A program made the translations under genes and the position numbers. Below, one piece after another: positions 1 to 10,644 of a stretch of 27,868 nt of DNA. The number at the start of each line of letters is the position of its first letter. The first letter of the stretch is position 1. The notes under the pieces are model-generated. The model ran no database searches. It was given only the letters and a program-made list of their open reading frames with translations, and was not told where the DNA came from. Source of the DNA: Didymodactylos carnosus (taxonomy: Eukaryota; Rotifera; Eurotatoria; Philodinida; Philodinidae); assembly GCA_905250885.1 (NCBI GenBank), contig CAJNOQ010001861.1, positions 1 through 27,868 on the forward strand. Direction: 5' to 3'.

Positions 1-1296
1 GTGTGATGTTGCAACAACACGACCAAACTGTCGTGAAACTTGCTGTCTTTACCTACAAAATTTCGTGAAAGTCCAAGCTGACATTTCACGGTCCCTCACG
101 CGTGAAAAGTCGATAAAATTTCCCCATGGGAATACATACATTTTCATCATAAAAAAAAGGTGCCTTATTTAAATTTATATAAAATGTTAAGCAGATAAAC
201 GGGCCAACGTAAGAAGTTTTGTTAGCCTTTCTCGACGCCGGTCAGGTTAAAGGTTCTTGAGTTGGATCGAAAACATACGGATGACAGCATACCGATCAAG
301 AGAAGACGACTATTGAGAAAGCTGACAATGAGCTCTATTATTGTTTAAGATCTCTTTCCCTCCATAGTTGTACCTCCTGCATTGTTGATATTTTCATAGT
401 GTGCATTTTTCTTAGAGAAGAATTCTGGAATTTTAATCTGTTTTAGAGTATATTGAGTAGTACAGTGAGTACTCTCAATTTATTTATGCGTCTTTAGAAT
501 AAGTCTTTTAGGATAGAGAAGAAGACATATTTGCAAAATCGTTGTTAGATCTAGTACATTCAGACGGGTAGTTAACAGAGAAGCGTCAATGCTAATATTT
601 GCATCCACTAACGAATAATAAATTGCGATTTTATACTATATTTTTCTGCATAAACGTTTTATTTCAATCGACACATATGCCCATTGAAATAATTTCTAAT
701 TAATTAAAACCAATTTCGACACTCGAATGAATTTAAAAAATCGTTTAAATCAATTAAAGAATTTTTTTCACTCGGAGTTAATTCAAACGAATTTAAAATT
801 TGAAATGAACATGAAATCAAAATTACAAAATGAATTTATATTAATTAAAAAACGAAAAGAAAAAGAAATCTAATATTAAATTGGTGCAAACTAATTTTAA
901 TCTTTGAATTAGTTTAAATTAATTCAAAAGATTCACACTAATTTGAAACTTTAATTAAATATTAATTAAAGTCTTTCTAGATTAATTTAAATCAAGTTAG
1001 TTACAAAAATTGATTTGTACTAAAATGAAAGTAATGAATTCGAAACAAAATTTCTATGTTAAATTACACTAAATTCATTTTCTTTCAAATATATCGTAAC
1101 AAAGGATTACAATTATTACTCAAAATCATAAAATGTGTCCATGTAATAGTAACCCCTGAAGATAAAAGAATTAAAGTGTTTAGTAAAGGAACCCTAAATG
1201 AATTAATTCTAGAAATAAACCTTAAGTGGTCAAATTCCACCTAACTCCATATCAACAGAAAACACAAAATCAAAATAACATCAAATAGAAAGAAAC
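1..1296. other. AT-rich stretch, no gene recognised
   Basis: No supported gene. From about 660 to 1050 the sequence is a degenerate low-complexity stretch made of aattaattt/aaattaatt-type words on both strands. A 62-codon open frame at 1056-1244 has no recognisable domain and lies just upstream of the PHD-like relic. I treat it as chance. Confidence 0.5.
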
Positions 1297-1702
1297 ATGA
1301 CTTCAAATAAAATCATGCCTATTCTAAAAAACTTACCGTCAGAACTTCAAAACTTATCATTTACCATCACCAGAAGTACCAAGAATTATTGTAATTTAAT
1401 AAAAGTTGAACAATGTTCATCACATTATCAAAGAATATATGATAGTAGTATGGATTGTAAAATATATAAAGAATGGTCAGCATCTAATGAAACATGTTGT
1501 GTTGGTAATGAATCGTATAATGAAGGACATTGGATGGTTAAATGTCTTGTTTGCCATGAGTTATCTCATCCTTCCTGTATTGATCAAACTCAAAAAGAAA
1601 AAGAAATTGAAAATGTTGTATAAATGTCCATATAGCCAACATGATGATGATACAGAAATGACTGCAATAGTTGAGCGTTTTTTATGTATGAATATGCTTT
1701 AG
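1297..1702 (+). pseudogene. Frameshifted PHD-type zinc finger relic
   Basis: The frame from 1297 encodes 108 residues ending in a segment of PHD-finger shape: two adjacent Cys, then NEGHWMVKCLVCHELSHPSC, which matches the usual hydrophobic-x-x-Cys-x-x-Cys ... His-x-x-Cys half of a PHD finger. The expected final Cys-Pro-x-Cys follows only in the next frame (KCPYSQHDDD, read from the 1406-1702 frame), so a +1 shift near 1615 separates the two parts. Even there the last ligand is Ser (codon AGC) instead of Cys, and the first Cys pair has no spacer. PHD fingers bind histone tails in chromatin proteins and also occur in some retrotransposon ORFs. The sequence does not show which source this came from. 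No GT...AG intron fits the join. I infer a decayed copy. It could be a sequencing indel, but the missing ligand argues against that. Confidence 0.5.
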
Positions 1703-1879
1703 ATCGTTGCACAATGTACATTATAAGTATATTTTGACATTTATTTATAAGTATATAATACAAATGTTCAATGTTCTCTTGCTGATTTAAGATTGGCAAA
1801 GTGTAAGCGAGCAAAAAACAGATATTCAAAGAAACCCGTGAAGGAGCGGGGTGAGGGAAATAGTCTGCGCACTTCTACT

Positions 1880-2245
1880 TTTTGACACTGTCGGACTTTT
1901 CGCTTGAAATTCGACAGTGTCGAAAGTTTTTACTCCAAATTCGACAGGCTTTCTACAGTGTCGCATTTGGAGAGAAAAACTTGGATACTGTCGAATTTCG
2001 AACGAAAATTTTCAACAGGCTAGGAATTCGATAGATTTTTCGCTCCAAATTCGACGGGATAATAAAAAGTGAAAAATAATTCTGTTTAAACAATTTATTC
2101 AGTTTTAAAAACTCTGTCGAAATTTGTATGTATTCGATTTTCGATAGTGTCGAAATTCGACAGACTTTCGACAGGTGTCGAATTTCGAGTGAAACATTTT
2201 CAACAGACTCAAAATTTGACACTGTCAAAACACGCTGTCGAACTA
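1880..2245. repeat. Degenerate array of TTCGACAGTGTCGAA-type palindromes
   Basis: The words gacactgtcg, ttcgacagtgtcgaa, attcgacaggct, actgtcgaatttcga and aattcgacagactttcgaca recur about ten times in both orientations. They are separated by short A/T-rich spacers containing aaattttcaacag or tttttcgctcc. The core is a perfect palindrome (TTCGACAGTGTCGAA has 7-bp arms around a central base). Unit length is irregular, so this is an old diverged array rather than a clean satellite. Open frames on both strands here are by-products of the repeat. Confidence 0.6.
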
Positions 2246-2349
2246 CGCAATTACCGTTAAATCAAATACGTTTTGAAAGTAGACACTTAGCGCTATACAC
2301 TAAATCGATTCGTTTAGAGAACATCGACCTTTTAGAGGAACCTTAAACA

Positions 2350-4096
2350 GATATGAAAAAAAAGGTTTCCGGTTCCCCACCCATGTATGATGTATGACCG
2401 TCCGAACCAATATGATAGGGATCATCATTTTTTTCGATTTTTTCTATTATCCGATGGACTGTGTGAAACTACGTCGATGGTAAAAATGTCATTTTGTTAC
2501 TTAGGATTATTGTAGGGTTTTCCTAAAAATTGAATATCTCAGCAGCGCAACAACTTTAAGGCCTCCCGTTTTCATCAAAATTCATGAAAATGGAGAACAA
2601 ATAACTAAACTATCTGGATGATACAGAAAACATTTGACTATGTAGTGATGAAAGGAAAAATCTTACATTTCCAATCATAAATGAAATCGTGTTCTGATGG
2701 ATTCATATCTTAATTATATATATCATGAATGGTTTCGTCGATAACAACTAACTCTTTCGACACTCGATTAAGTGTTAACCAAAATAACATAGTTTGAAAT
2801 CGAGAAAAATAACAACATTACAAATTATCTAAGAGATACGTCAGGTATCTCTGGTAAAGCACAGCTTTCTATTCAGTACTGGTTTTCTGATAGTTTTACC
2901 TAGAAAACACGTTTTATACGAAAAAGAAGCAGTCAGTTGGTTTTTTCTACATAGTTTGTTGTGTATCATAACTTGAGAACTGGATCCCGTCATATAGGCA
3001 ACTAATGGATAGCCCTCGAAAACTATAATAATCATTTATTGAAAGAAAACTACCATAAGGAAATGGAAAGTCCAAATGCATGTTTGATTTTTAGACAAAT
3101 GTCAAACAAAACTATTTCTTATTTGTCTGGGCGATAATAAATGAATAAATATTAATGTGTTTTATGTGATGAAACATGTTCGGATAAAATTATATTTGAC
3201 AGAATTGGCGAAGAGTATAACAACAGCTATTGGCTACCTTCGATAGGACTGATATTGCAATAGAAGCCGGTTTCTCTCTTTCACAGATAACAGCCAGATC
3301 CATGCCAACTGTGTGCAGAGGTGCACACTCTCCAGTGAGTTTTTCTCCCTGGCACTTTCCCGTGTATTTTGAGAGAAACGGTCTTTTGATCCTCTTAACT
3401 TATTTTTAAAAAACGTCTCCCAATATGGCATCTTTCTTGGGAAAACGCATATTTTATTTCCTGTGGATTGTTATCCTATAACAACAATAAAACGGCATCT
3501 GAGTACTAAATTAAGCTTATATCGTTCCTTCAGGTTCGGGTCAAAAAGGACCCCACATATGCTTTTGTGAGGCTGATTTCACCTGTGAAGGTAAAAGTTA
3601 ATATCAGTATTACAAAATGGCAACAACAAATCACGGAATGAGGCTTTTAACCTCAAAGAACCGTTTTTTTCAGAGGATTTCATTTTTGTCGTTTACTGCA
3701 AAGCTAAGTTGATGTGCAGGACCATAAATAGGAAGTCAACTTTGGAGGCGGTGTAAAAAGTTTTTTAAAGCTTCATTTTTAAAATAAGTTTTTGGGGCTG
3801 TAAGGAAAAACTTTTTCGCTGTGCGACCAAAAGTAACGAAAAAAAATTTTAATATCCACTGGGAGGAAAGGACAGACTTTTATTTTTGGGAAGGTGTACA
3901 CTTCCCTCAATTTACGGCTCTGTTCATGTGTTCGAATCTTACAAAATTGATTTTGTGTTTCTCGATAATGTTAGCTTAGAATACTATAATGGAATATAAT
4001 CCGCTTGTATTCTGATAGAATAAAGCTGATATCAAAACATGGTATTGAACAAGTAGAATAAAATCCAATAAGATAAAGAATTCTTGAGTCCATTTT
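2350..4096. other. Intergenic stretch without recognisable gene
   Basis: I see no coding domain or long repeat. Short open frames on the minus strand (2841-3035, 3234-3431) have no family features. Small hairpins are present, for example ggttcgggtc/ggacccc near 3533-3556 and gaggcttttaacctc near 3640-3655. Confidence 0.5.
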
Positions 4097-5026
4097 CTAA
4101 TTATAATCAAATTGCATTACATCACACAACTCTTTTCGTTCAAATCCAATTTTTGTGTAAACACTGTTACTCAATGGATTATCACAATCGGCATAAAGAA
4201 ACATAAATTTCCAGTTAGGTTCAATTTCGAAACAATGTTCACACATTTGTGACACACATTGTTTACTCAAACCAATTCCTCTCAAATTTGGAGGCGTATA
4301 GACCAATGCAATTCGTCCACCATTTAAGCTTCTACTGACAACACAAGACATAGATTGCGGTTCATTAGTTTTAGAATCACATAATACATAGAGCGATTTG
4401 AGTGTGATAAATCTGGATACGGTTTTTTCTATAAATTCAGATTTTGCTTCAGAAGTTTTCCAACTTGATAAATCTACTTTACTATCAACATAAAACTTCA
4501 TTCCAAATCCCAATAATCTTTGTTTCCAAACTTCAAAATATTCTAAAGTTACCACTTGACATTTTCTATTTTCACTTGGAAATAATTTTAAATTATGTTT
4601 ATTTAATTGATATAAAACTAAATGAAATTCATATTTACTTTGTTTAAATTTATTTTCTAGAACTTCTTTCCAACATTTTTCAAATAATAGACAATTATAT
4701 GGTTCATCAAATAATCCTTTAAGCCATATCTTCTTTTCAAAAAGTGTTTTAACTAGAAATTGAAATATTTGTTTTCTTTGTTCAGTTGTTTGATGTTCTA
4801 ATTGTTTCGACAGCGAACCGGGATATTTATCGTTAAATATTGATACTAGTTCAATTAGATTTGTTTCACTATTTCGAATAATACTTAGAAACGTATTATA
4901 TTCAATGCATGTATCGCGTTCTAATCCCAGTATCTTAGAATTAAATGCTTCATTTTGAAGAAGAAATATATCAGTTTTTTGTTTAAAATTCTCCAAATTA
5001 TTTGGTTCTATAATTTCCACTTCCAT
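4097..5026 (-). CDS. GNAT-family N-acetyltransferase-like protein, intronless
   Basis: A 309-residue complete frame. The start is the ATG at 5024-5026 and the stop is TAG at 4097-4099. Residues 205-309 have the shape of the GCN5-related acetyltransferase fold: a strand with SMSCVVSR (226-233), then motif A as RIALVYTPPNLRGIGLSKQC (238-257), where the Arg-Gly-Ile-Gly loop would hold the acetyl-CoA pyrophosphate. A later strand-helix pair follows, FLYADCDNPLSNSVYTKIGF (276-295), typical of motif B. Such enzymes transfer acetyl from acetyl-CoA to amines. The acceptor cannot be told. The first 200 residues are a helix-rich, charged region I do not recognise, although whole-length proteins of about 300 residues with a C-terminal FR47-like GNAT domain are common. 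No signal peptide or membrane segment is seen. No intron is needed, which fits either a compact native gene or an acquired prokaryote-like gene. Codons are strongly A/T-ending, like the surroundings, so any transfer would be old. Family call fairly secure, substrate unknown. Confidence 0.8.
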   Translation of the reverse strand: MEVEIIEPNNLENFKQKTDIFLLQNEAFNSKILGLERDTCIEYNTFLSIIRNSETNLIELVSIFNDKYPGSLSKQLEHQTTEQRKQIFQFLVKTLFEKKIWLKGLFDEPYNCLLFEKCWKEVLENKFKQSKYEFHLVLYQLNKHNLKLFPSENRKCQVVTLEYFEVWKQRLLGFGMKFYVDSKVDLSSWKTSEAKSEFIEKTVSRFITLKSLYVLCDSKTNEPQSMSCVVSRSLNGGRIALVYTPPNLRGIGLSKQCVSQMCEHCFEIEPNWKFMFLYADCDNPLSNSVYTKIGFERKELCDVMQFDYN

Positions 5027-5698
5027 TTTTTAAGAACAGAATACAAAATAGAATATGAAGAGTGTAATAAAAAGTAAATATAATCATACGTTTGATAAAA
5101 ATAGATAGAACACGTTATTTATATGCAAACTAAAAGTAATTGCACAATGCACTGATGGGAATGACAGGTGATGTAATGAAATACACAGGAATGTGAAAAC
5201 GGAATGATGTAAAGGACGACATTGAGAAAAACAATTTATTACAGAGACAAAGAAGCGAAAATCTGATGACAGATATTGCAATATTATTCTACTACTCATC
5301 TAAGACAGTAACTTCACATAACATAGCATTCTAATAGACAAAGGTAAACTTCTAGCTCAGAATAATTGATTGATCTTAGCAACATCAAATATATATATAT
5401 ATCTTCTATAAACTATTGCCGTTCTCAATAAATCTGAATCAATTTAAGCCTCAAGGTTTTCTGAAAACCTTGAAAAATTGGATTTTGCAAAAATTTTATT
5501 TTTTGGATAATAAAACAAAGCTAAAAACATTTTCAATAATACCAGAAAACAGAACAGACATTTCTGATCAAAATGAGGTATCTACCAGCTCTGAATAATG
5601 TTCTGATCAAGAGTTATAAGACTTTTGCTGGAAGCCCTAAAATATGCATTCGACACGGACGCCGCCATATCTCGAAAGCGACTTTCACCTTAACACTA
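5027..5698. other. Intergenic stretch with small repeats
   Basis: Holds an (AT)n run at 5389-5402 and a short palindrome around aaggttttctgaaaacctt at about 5453-5471. That palindrome resembles the gg-ttttctg-aaacc motif found again in the foldback family at 19.7 and 26.2 kb. The 60-codon frame at 5416-5598 spans the palindrome and is not convincing as a gene. Confidence 0.5.
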
Positions 5699-6013
5699 TT
5701 TCGTAGATCCCAGATTTCTCAGTAATGAAACATTGCAGAGAGCTTGGGAAGATCCTAAACTGAAGCTGACACATGTGGCTAGAGGCTGACAGAGCCGGAT
5801 TTTTGATATTTGGTCTAGATTTGCGAGTAGGAAAACATCTGTTCAGTTAATGAAACTTTTTCTAATTTTGGACTTTTGACGCTGACTAGTAATTTGAAAA
5901 ACAAAAATCAAATATTCGGCTCTGTCAGCCTCTAACCACATGCGTTTTCGTCAATTTAAGATCAGCTCGAGCACTCCACAACGTTTCGTTACTGAAAAAT
6001 CTGGGAGCTGCGA
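5699..6013. repeat. Imperfect inverted repeat, about 110-bp arms
   Basis: Left arm about 5699-5806 and right arm about 5903-6013 are imperfect reverse complements. Shared blocks include cacatgtggctagaggctga/cagagccg on the left against cggctctgtcag/cctctaaccacatg on the right, and tcccagatttctcagtaa against ttactgaaaaatctggga at the outer ends. The spacer is about 95 bp. No coding capacity. It is probably a decayed foldback or MITE-type element. No target-site duplication could be read. Confidence 0.65.
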
Positions 6014-7264
6014 AGAGCCCCATTTTGGTCACTGTTGTGGCGACATCTCACAAACCATGCGTGATGGAGTCAAACAAAAAATTTCATCACCATACTTTCA
6101 CAAGATGAACATCGCCTAACAGTACGGTGAAGATCCGACTTATAGTTTCAGAAATAGGTTTCTGACTGGGGCGAGGGGGGGCTTCAGATTAAACATTCAT
6201 TGAAATTAATTTTCGGCACATAGGAAATGGCACCTACACCGCACACCTTATTTTATTTTCTTTGTTTAACTATATTTTTGTTGTGGGTGATGTGAGAATA
6301 CAAAATCACAAAACCAGACCTTGGACATTTTTAGCTTTAGCAAAATATTATTACTTTTAGAGGAGGAGGTCACTTTTAAGAAACTTGGCTCTTCTATTAT
6401 ATTATTATCTATATTTCGTCTATATTTACATGAATCGACACCAAATTTTTACCACAGATTCGCTACAAAATAAAAGTAGAATCATCTTAGCAGATTTTAC
6501 TTTATCAATCAGTAGTGGCTATCATAAAAAGCTTTGTGTTAGGAACCTATTTATTATTTCAAACATTGTTCCACCTACAGTGTGGTCTTATGACTTATAC
6601 CCCGAACCGAATATTTATCCGGATTAGCATATAGAATTTATCCTGAACAGGATACATATCTCAATCGGGATATCGTTGTATCCCGATCGAGTTATATTTA
6701 CTAAACAAGTTCAAAAAAGTATTGAAAGTAAATATAATCATCCACTGATCGTCTTAAGTGACACTTAAAAGTCTCTTTCAGTATTTATGCAGTACCCCAT
6801 CAAATACCCGATCAAAATTCTCGAATATTTATGCAGTATCCCAAACGATGCATATAGCTGATCCGTATGGAATCTACATCAGTTTTGAATCTTCTTTCGA
6901 ATGGCATTGCCCGTTTTTTATTTGGTTGTTAAGTGGAGATCAGAAAAACGATTGTTTGCTTATATAGACCGCTCGGGCTATACAAATCATCCCGATCGGG
7001 ATTTGGAGCCCAATCGGGATATAACGTATAAGCTGATTCAGAGATGTCTAAAAGCTAAAGGATAGTGTATTGTGCGAAAGGCTAAAGTGAAGCTTTTTGT
7101 CGTTCTGAGATATTGTGGTCTATTTTATTTTCGAGAATATCTAGACATTTTTTTTTCTGGATATTGTAGATTTTTCGTGAGAATGAGAGAGAAATTTATA
7201 TCTTCAAGAGAATAGTAGTTTTTATGAATATAAAGAACAAAACTGTGCATACAAAAAAGGTTGC
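6014..7264. other. Intergenic stretch with CCCGATCGGGAT-type repeats
   Basis: No convincing gene. Between about 6600 and 7025, words related to the palindrome atcccgatcgggat recur (tatcccgatcgag near 6681, catcccgatcgggat near 6988, caatcgggatat near 6662 and 7011). The words tatttatgcagtaccccat and tatttatgcagtatccca form a short direct repeat about 44 bp apart near 6781 and 6828. Open frames at 6385-6627 and 6758-6967 overlap these repeats and show no domain. Confidence 0.45.
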
Positions 7265-7332
7265 GCGTGTATGCGGATTTGAACCGCAGGCCTTATCAAC
7301 AGGAATCGTGGAGATAACGAATAAGGCCACGC
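7265..7332 (-). tRNA. tRNA-like relic with intact T arm
   Basis: On the minus strand the segment begins GCGTGGCC and ends TACACGC. GCGTG can pair with CACGC as part of an acceptor stem. The T arm is perfect: stem TGCGG, loop TTCAAAT, stem CCGCA (plus-strand 7272-7288), giving a good B-box. An A-box-like TGGCCTTATTCG lies about 40 nt upstream. The anticodon arm is poor: a 3-bp stem closes a 7-base loop GTTGATA, which would read TGA. The total of 68 nt is short, and GGCCTTAT/ATAAGGCC can form an alternative hairpin. I read it as a tRNA pseudogene or tRNA-derived repeat rather than a working tRNA. Confidence 0.3.
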
Positions 7333-7385
7333 GATCGTTTATTAACGTATAGTGTGACTTCTTTATATGTCATGCACTGCGCATT

Positions 7386-7535
7386 ATGAAAAAGTTGAAA
7401 GAACGAAAAGCTAAAAGGATGAAAAGTTGAAAGGATACAAAGTTGCAGAAGCTGACAGGATAAGAAGCTAATAAGATGAAAAGTAGAAAGGATAAAAAGT
7501 TAAAAAGACAAAAGCTGAAAGGATGAAAACATCTG
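7386..7535 (+). repeat. 16-bp purine-rich tandem repeat
   Basis: Nine or so imperfect copies of a unit close to gaaaagttgaaaggat follow one another (gaaaagctaaaaggat, gaaaagttgaaaggat, gaaaagtagaaaggat, aaaaagttaaaaagac and others). The plus strand is almost free of C. Similar single units lie near 7045-7075 and 7577-7600, suggesting the array was once larger or that its unit is dispersed locally. Confidence 0.6.
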
Positions 7536-7560
7536 GAACTGCATGTAAGGTGCTAGATAG

Positions 7561-8388
7561 TTTTTATTATTTCGAAAAGCATAGAAGCTAAAAGATAGCT
7601 ACGTTCAGACAAATTTTCAAAATTTCGAAAATATTCCAAAACAGGATATTCTCCCACCCCTCGTGATGCTATATTTCAGCTAACTAATAAATATAGATTA
7701 AACTAATTAAAATAAAATAAAAATATATATCCTTGGGCGTCCAGGAGTCTGCTATTTCCTCCTTGACAGAAATACACATAACTCGACTCAATGTTTTATC
7801 CTGATTCCGAATATGATATTTTTATTGCTCAAAAGTTGAATACTGATCGAGAAAATTAAGAATTACAGGCAGAATTCCGAAAAAATGAATTTTTTCAGCA
7901 ATAAAACAAAATTTAAAAATAAAAGCGAATCATACGTTTAAAGCTGGACTCAAGGTGGATGCAATGCCACTGATCCGACGGTTTCATCCTTTGACACAGA
8001 AAACTAGATAGATTTATAAAATGACTCACTCTTCTTTTCCAATGATTCATTCGAGCGTCCATAATGGACAGGCAGATGTTTATCTTCTAAATGAATTTAA
8101 TATCATTTTTTAATTCACGTTTTAACGTTGAATAAGAAAAAAATAGTTTGAACGTTCAGACTAAAAATCCTAGTTGAAAAATCTAACTTTTTCGAATATC
8201 ATCGTTTTTTCGAGTTTCTCGACACGAAAAAAATGTTTCGACAAATTAATAACTACATATTCTTGATCAGCTGGAAAAGCTCTATCGAATAATGTATAAT
8301 AAAATCGAAAAAACATTTTACTGCAAGTTTGCATTGTACGCACCTTACATAGTCAAAATTTCATTTATTCATTTATTTTATCTTGTAG
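7561..8388. other. Non-coding stretch upstream of the LRR-like exon
   Basis: AT-rich with no recognisable exon. It should hold the upstream intron, and possibly lost exons, of the gene whose last exon starts at 8389. A polypyrimidine-like tract and tttatcttgtag immediately precede that exon and look like a 3' splice site. Confidence 0.4.
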
Positions 8389-9001
8389 GATGTATGATCG
8401 TGTAACAACATTAAAAATGGATGTTAATATTATAAATAATTGTAATTATTATTTTCGTAATGTTAAAGAACTCATTTTAACGGGTGTGGGTGAAATTGAT
8501 ACACAACAATTATTTTCAACGTTTGATAAACTTTTTGATGATTTATTTAAAAAATTAAAATCATTAGAATTTAGAATTAATAAGAAAATATTTTTATTTA
8601 CCAATGAATTTATCATTGAACTTATTGAACGAATACCAAATTTATCGTCATTAACGTTTCCTGATCAAAATATTTCAAAACTATTTGATAAAATAAAAAT
8701 AAAACCCAATTATCATGTTGAATATATACATGTTAAAAATTGTTTAACACCAAAAACAGCAGAGAAAATTGTATGTTCATTACCGAATTTACAACGATTA
8801 AAATGTAAAATACGTAGTATAAATGATCTAGAAAAAGTTGTAGATGTATTATTAACCAAAAAAATGAAATTTCTCACATATTTAAATATGAATGTACAAT
8901 GTTCACTAAATAATGGTATACTTTATGAATTGTTTAGACAATATTATAGAAATGGTGCACGCTGGACACTTGAGGGACATGATTTACAACTTTGGATTTA
9001 A
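8389..9001 (+). CDS. C-terminal exon of an LRR-like (possibly F-box/LRR) protein
   Basis: An open frame of 203 codons ending in TAA at 8999-9001. The ATG at 8390 directly follows tttatcttgtag, a good splice acceptor, so this is more likely an internal or last exon starting at 8389 than a true translation start. The translation has irregular leucine-rich strands: VTTLKMDVN (residues 5-13), VKELILTGVG (25-34), KLKSLEFRIN (55-64), IPNLSSLTFP (82-91), LPNLQRLKCK (131-140) and KFLTYLNMNV (160-169). It ends in RWTLEGHDLQLWI. Spacing near 25-30 residues is that of degenerate LRRs such as those in F-box/LRR proteins, where they bind the substrate of an SCF ubiquitin ligase. I could not find an N-terminal F-box in the roughly 800 bases upstream, so the gene may be truncated or have a distant first exon. 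Function is inferred from the repeat type only. Confidence 0.55.
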
Positions 9002-9345
9002 ATAACACTATGACTATCTCAAGCCCTCTGCTAAATGAGAGAATGTATTAAAAAAAAAAGCGTACGTTTCTTCTTAATTATTTTTTTCTTCAGATGTTAA
9101 AGCTTTTTTTGTCAAAACTAGTATGTTTCATTTTTCATTTTATTTGCATTCACTTGACGTTGTTGTCTACACAATGTGTCATCTGTAATGGAAAATGTTA
9201 TTGTGACACTACGTCAAAATGTTTGCACACTACTCAGATAATCCTATTTACTATCAATACAATGCCATTTATCTAATTTGCAAAGAAACATCTCATTTTA
9301 GATTATCGTGCCAATTATCAGTAATTCTTATAAACTTTCAAATCG
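9002..9345. other. Intergenic stretch, no gene recognised
   Basis: AT-rich. Open frames at 9094-9276 and 9219-9599 have no family features. The second runs through a dispersed repeat and a more GC-rich patch (about 9440-9620), so I do not call it a gene. Confidence 0.4.
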
Positions 9346-9425
9346 TTCAGACCTTTAAGTCAGAAAAAAACAGATTACGAACCCGTAGGTGGATGAATCG
9401 ATTTAAAGTTGCTTTTACATATAAA
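9346..9425 (+). repeat. Dispersed repeat, copy A (pairs with 14715-14793)
   Basis: The block with cagattacgaacccgtaggt, gatgaatcgatttaaagttg and cttttacat is repeated in direct orientation at about 14715-14793 with only scattered differences. Neither copy shows inverted ends or coding features. The unit probably derives from a larger interspersed element, of which this is the shared end. Confidence 0.6.
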
Positions 9426-9876
9426 CCAAAGAGCAGCTCCATAGCATTCTGGGGTAGTAGAGACGAGATAGTGTTCTCGTCTAACACGCCTATTTTATCA
9501 ATAGTTGACGATGGACGAGGCGATGACGGGGCAGAAAGCTTACGAGTCGACCCGCGCGAAGAAGATTTCTCGAAACTTTACGAGCTAGTAAGTCTGTGAG
9601 GCGACCCTCGCGATGGAGCTTAAGATAGTCCATCGCCCACTTCTGATCTATACTTGTGTATCATTTGATGCATTTATAGTCTGAAACATTATTACCGATT
9701 GAATGCATCAGTATGTTGCTACTAGAACACCACATTGTTCTAAATATACGTAAGAGATTCAAACGGTGTGTATCGTGTTTCTAAGACACGTTTCACTCGA
9801 CCGGCTTTCTAATTGCCCGCTGGGCAGTTAGTTCTTTTTAGTATTTCTATCTTTTCGCTGAAGAAAAATTCAACCA

Positions 9877-10045
9877 ATGTCTATATACTCGATTAGGTTT
9901 ATGCATTCTGTTTTCTATCTGGTATGTATATGGTATCGGAAAACAATCGCCATCGATGTAAAACTCAGCATTTTCCGAGCCTGTGTGTTGCGGGTTCTGT
10001 CATATGGCAGTGAAGTATGGAATCTGACAGTCACTCCGGAGAATA
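9877..10045 (+). mobile_element. LINE (non-LTR) reverse-transcriptase C-terminal fragment
   Basis: About 56 residues of the 9877-10080 frame resemble the region just after the palm of LINE reverse transcriptases. A W-x-R-K element is followed by VKLSIFRACVLRVLSYGSEV and WNLT, matching the family pattern K-L-x-I-F-(K/R)-x-x-V-L-x-V-L-x-Y-G-S-E-x-W-x-L-T. The catalytic FADD part is not found upstream and the frame stops soon after, so this is a short decayed insertion. The GC-richer patch at 9440-9620 could belong to the same insertion but shows no recognisable motif. It does not encode a working enzyme. Confidence 0.6.
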
Positions 10046-10080
10046 GAATCAAGGGGAACCAAGGGCGTAGAATCCCATAA

Positions 10081-10644
10081 AACTGTACGCTCTTTCATTC
10101 TAGATACCTTTCGAGATGATCTGAAATGGAGCCGATCCTCGTTCTTATTGCACCCCGTCCTTTCGCCTCACCCTGAAATACTAAAAAATTATTTCCTTCG
10201 AATCTTCTCGAAAGCTACATCATTCGATGTAAACTTTGATACTGATTCCGAATATCAGGTCAGAAACTTAATTGTTTTGAGTATTGATCGAAAAAATAGG
10301 ATTTACTGAAGGATGGCCTTAGAGAGCTAATGCAATAATTATTGCCTTGGACTCTTCGTGTGCCATATTTTAGTCTTCAAAATACATTGTTTATAGCCAC
10401 GCGGACATCTGCTTTCCGAATCGGACTGAAAGAATGTGTAAAACTGTCTTATTTAATTCGAAAAATGAGTTTCAAGTAAAAAATCACAGAAAAAAGTGTT
10501 TTCTATCGCACACAACAGCCAATACGTGTTACAATACGAAAATCATGCGGTATACACAGTTCTGAATGCTCTATCAAATGAGCTTAGTTTGAGCCGGAAA
10601 AAAAATACGTTTTTTTTAAACTGAATTTGGTTCAGTATACCATG
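10081..10644. other. Intergenic stretch, no gene recognised
   Basis: No open frame with family features and no clear repeat. It may include remnants downstream of the LINE fragment. Confidence 0.4.

Noticed and set aside
5389..5402. AT microsatellite
   Set aside because: Real but ordinary simple sequence, so not listed as a separate feature.
9219..9599. 126-codon open frame, GC-richer at its end
   Set aside because: It runs through a dispersed repeat and an anonymous patch, has no domain, and no splice or start context supports it.
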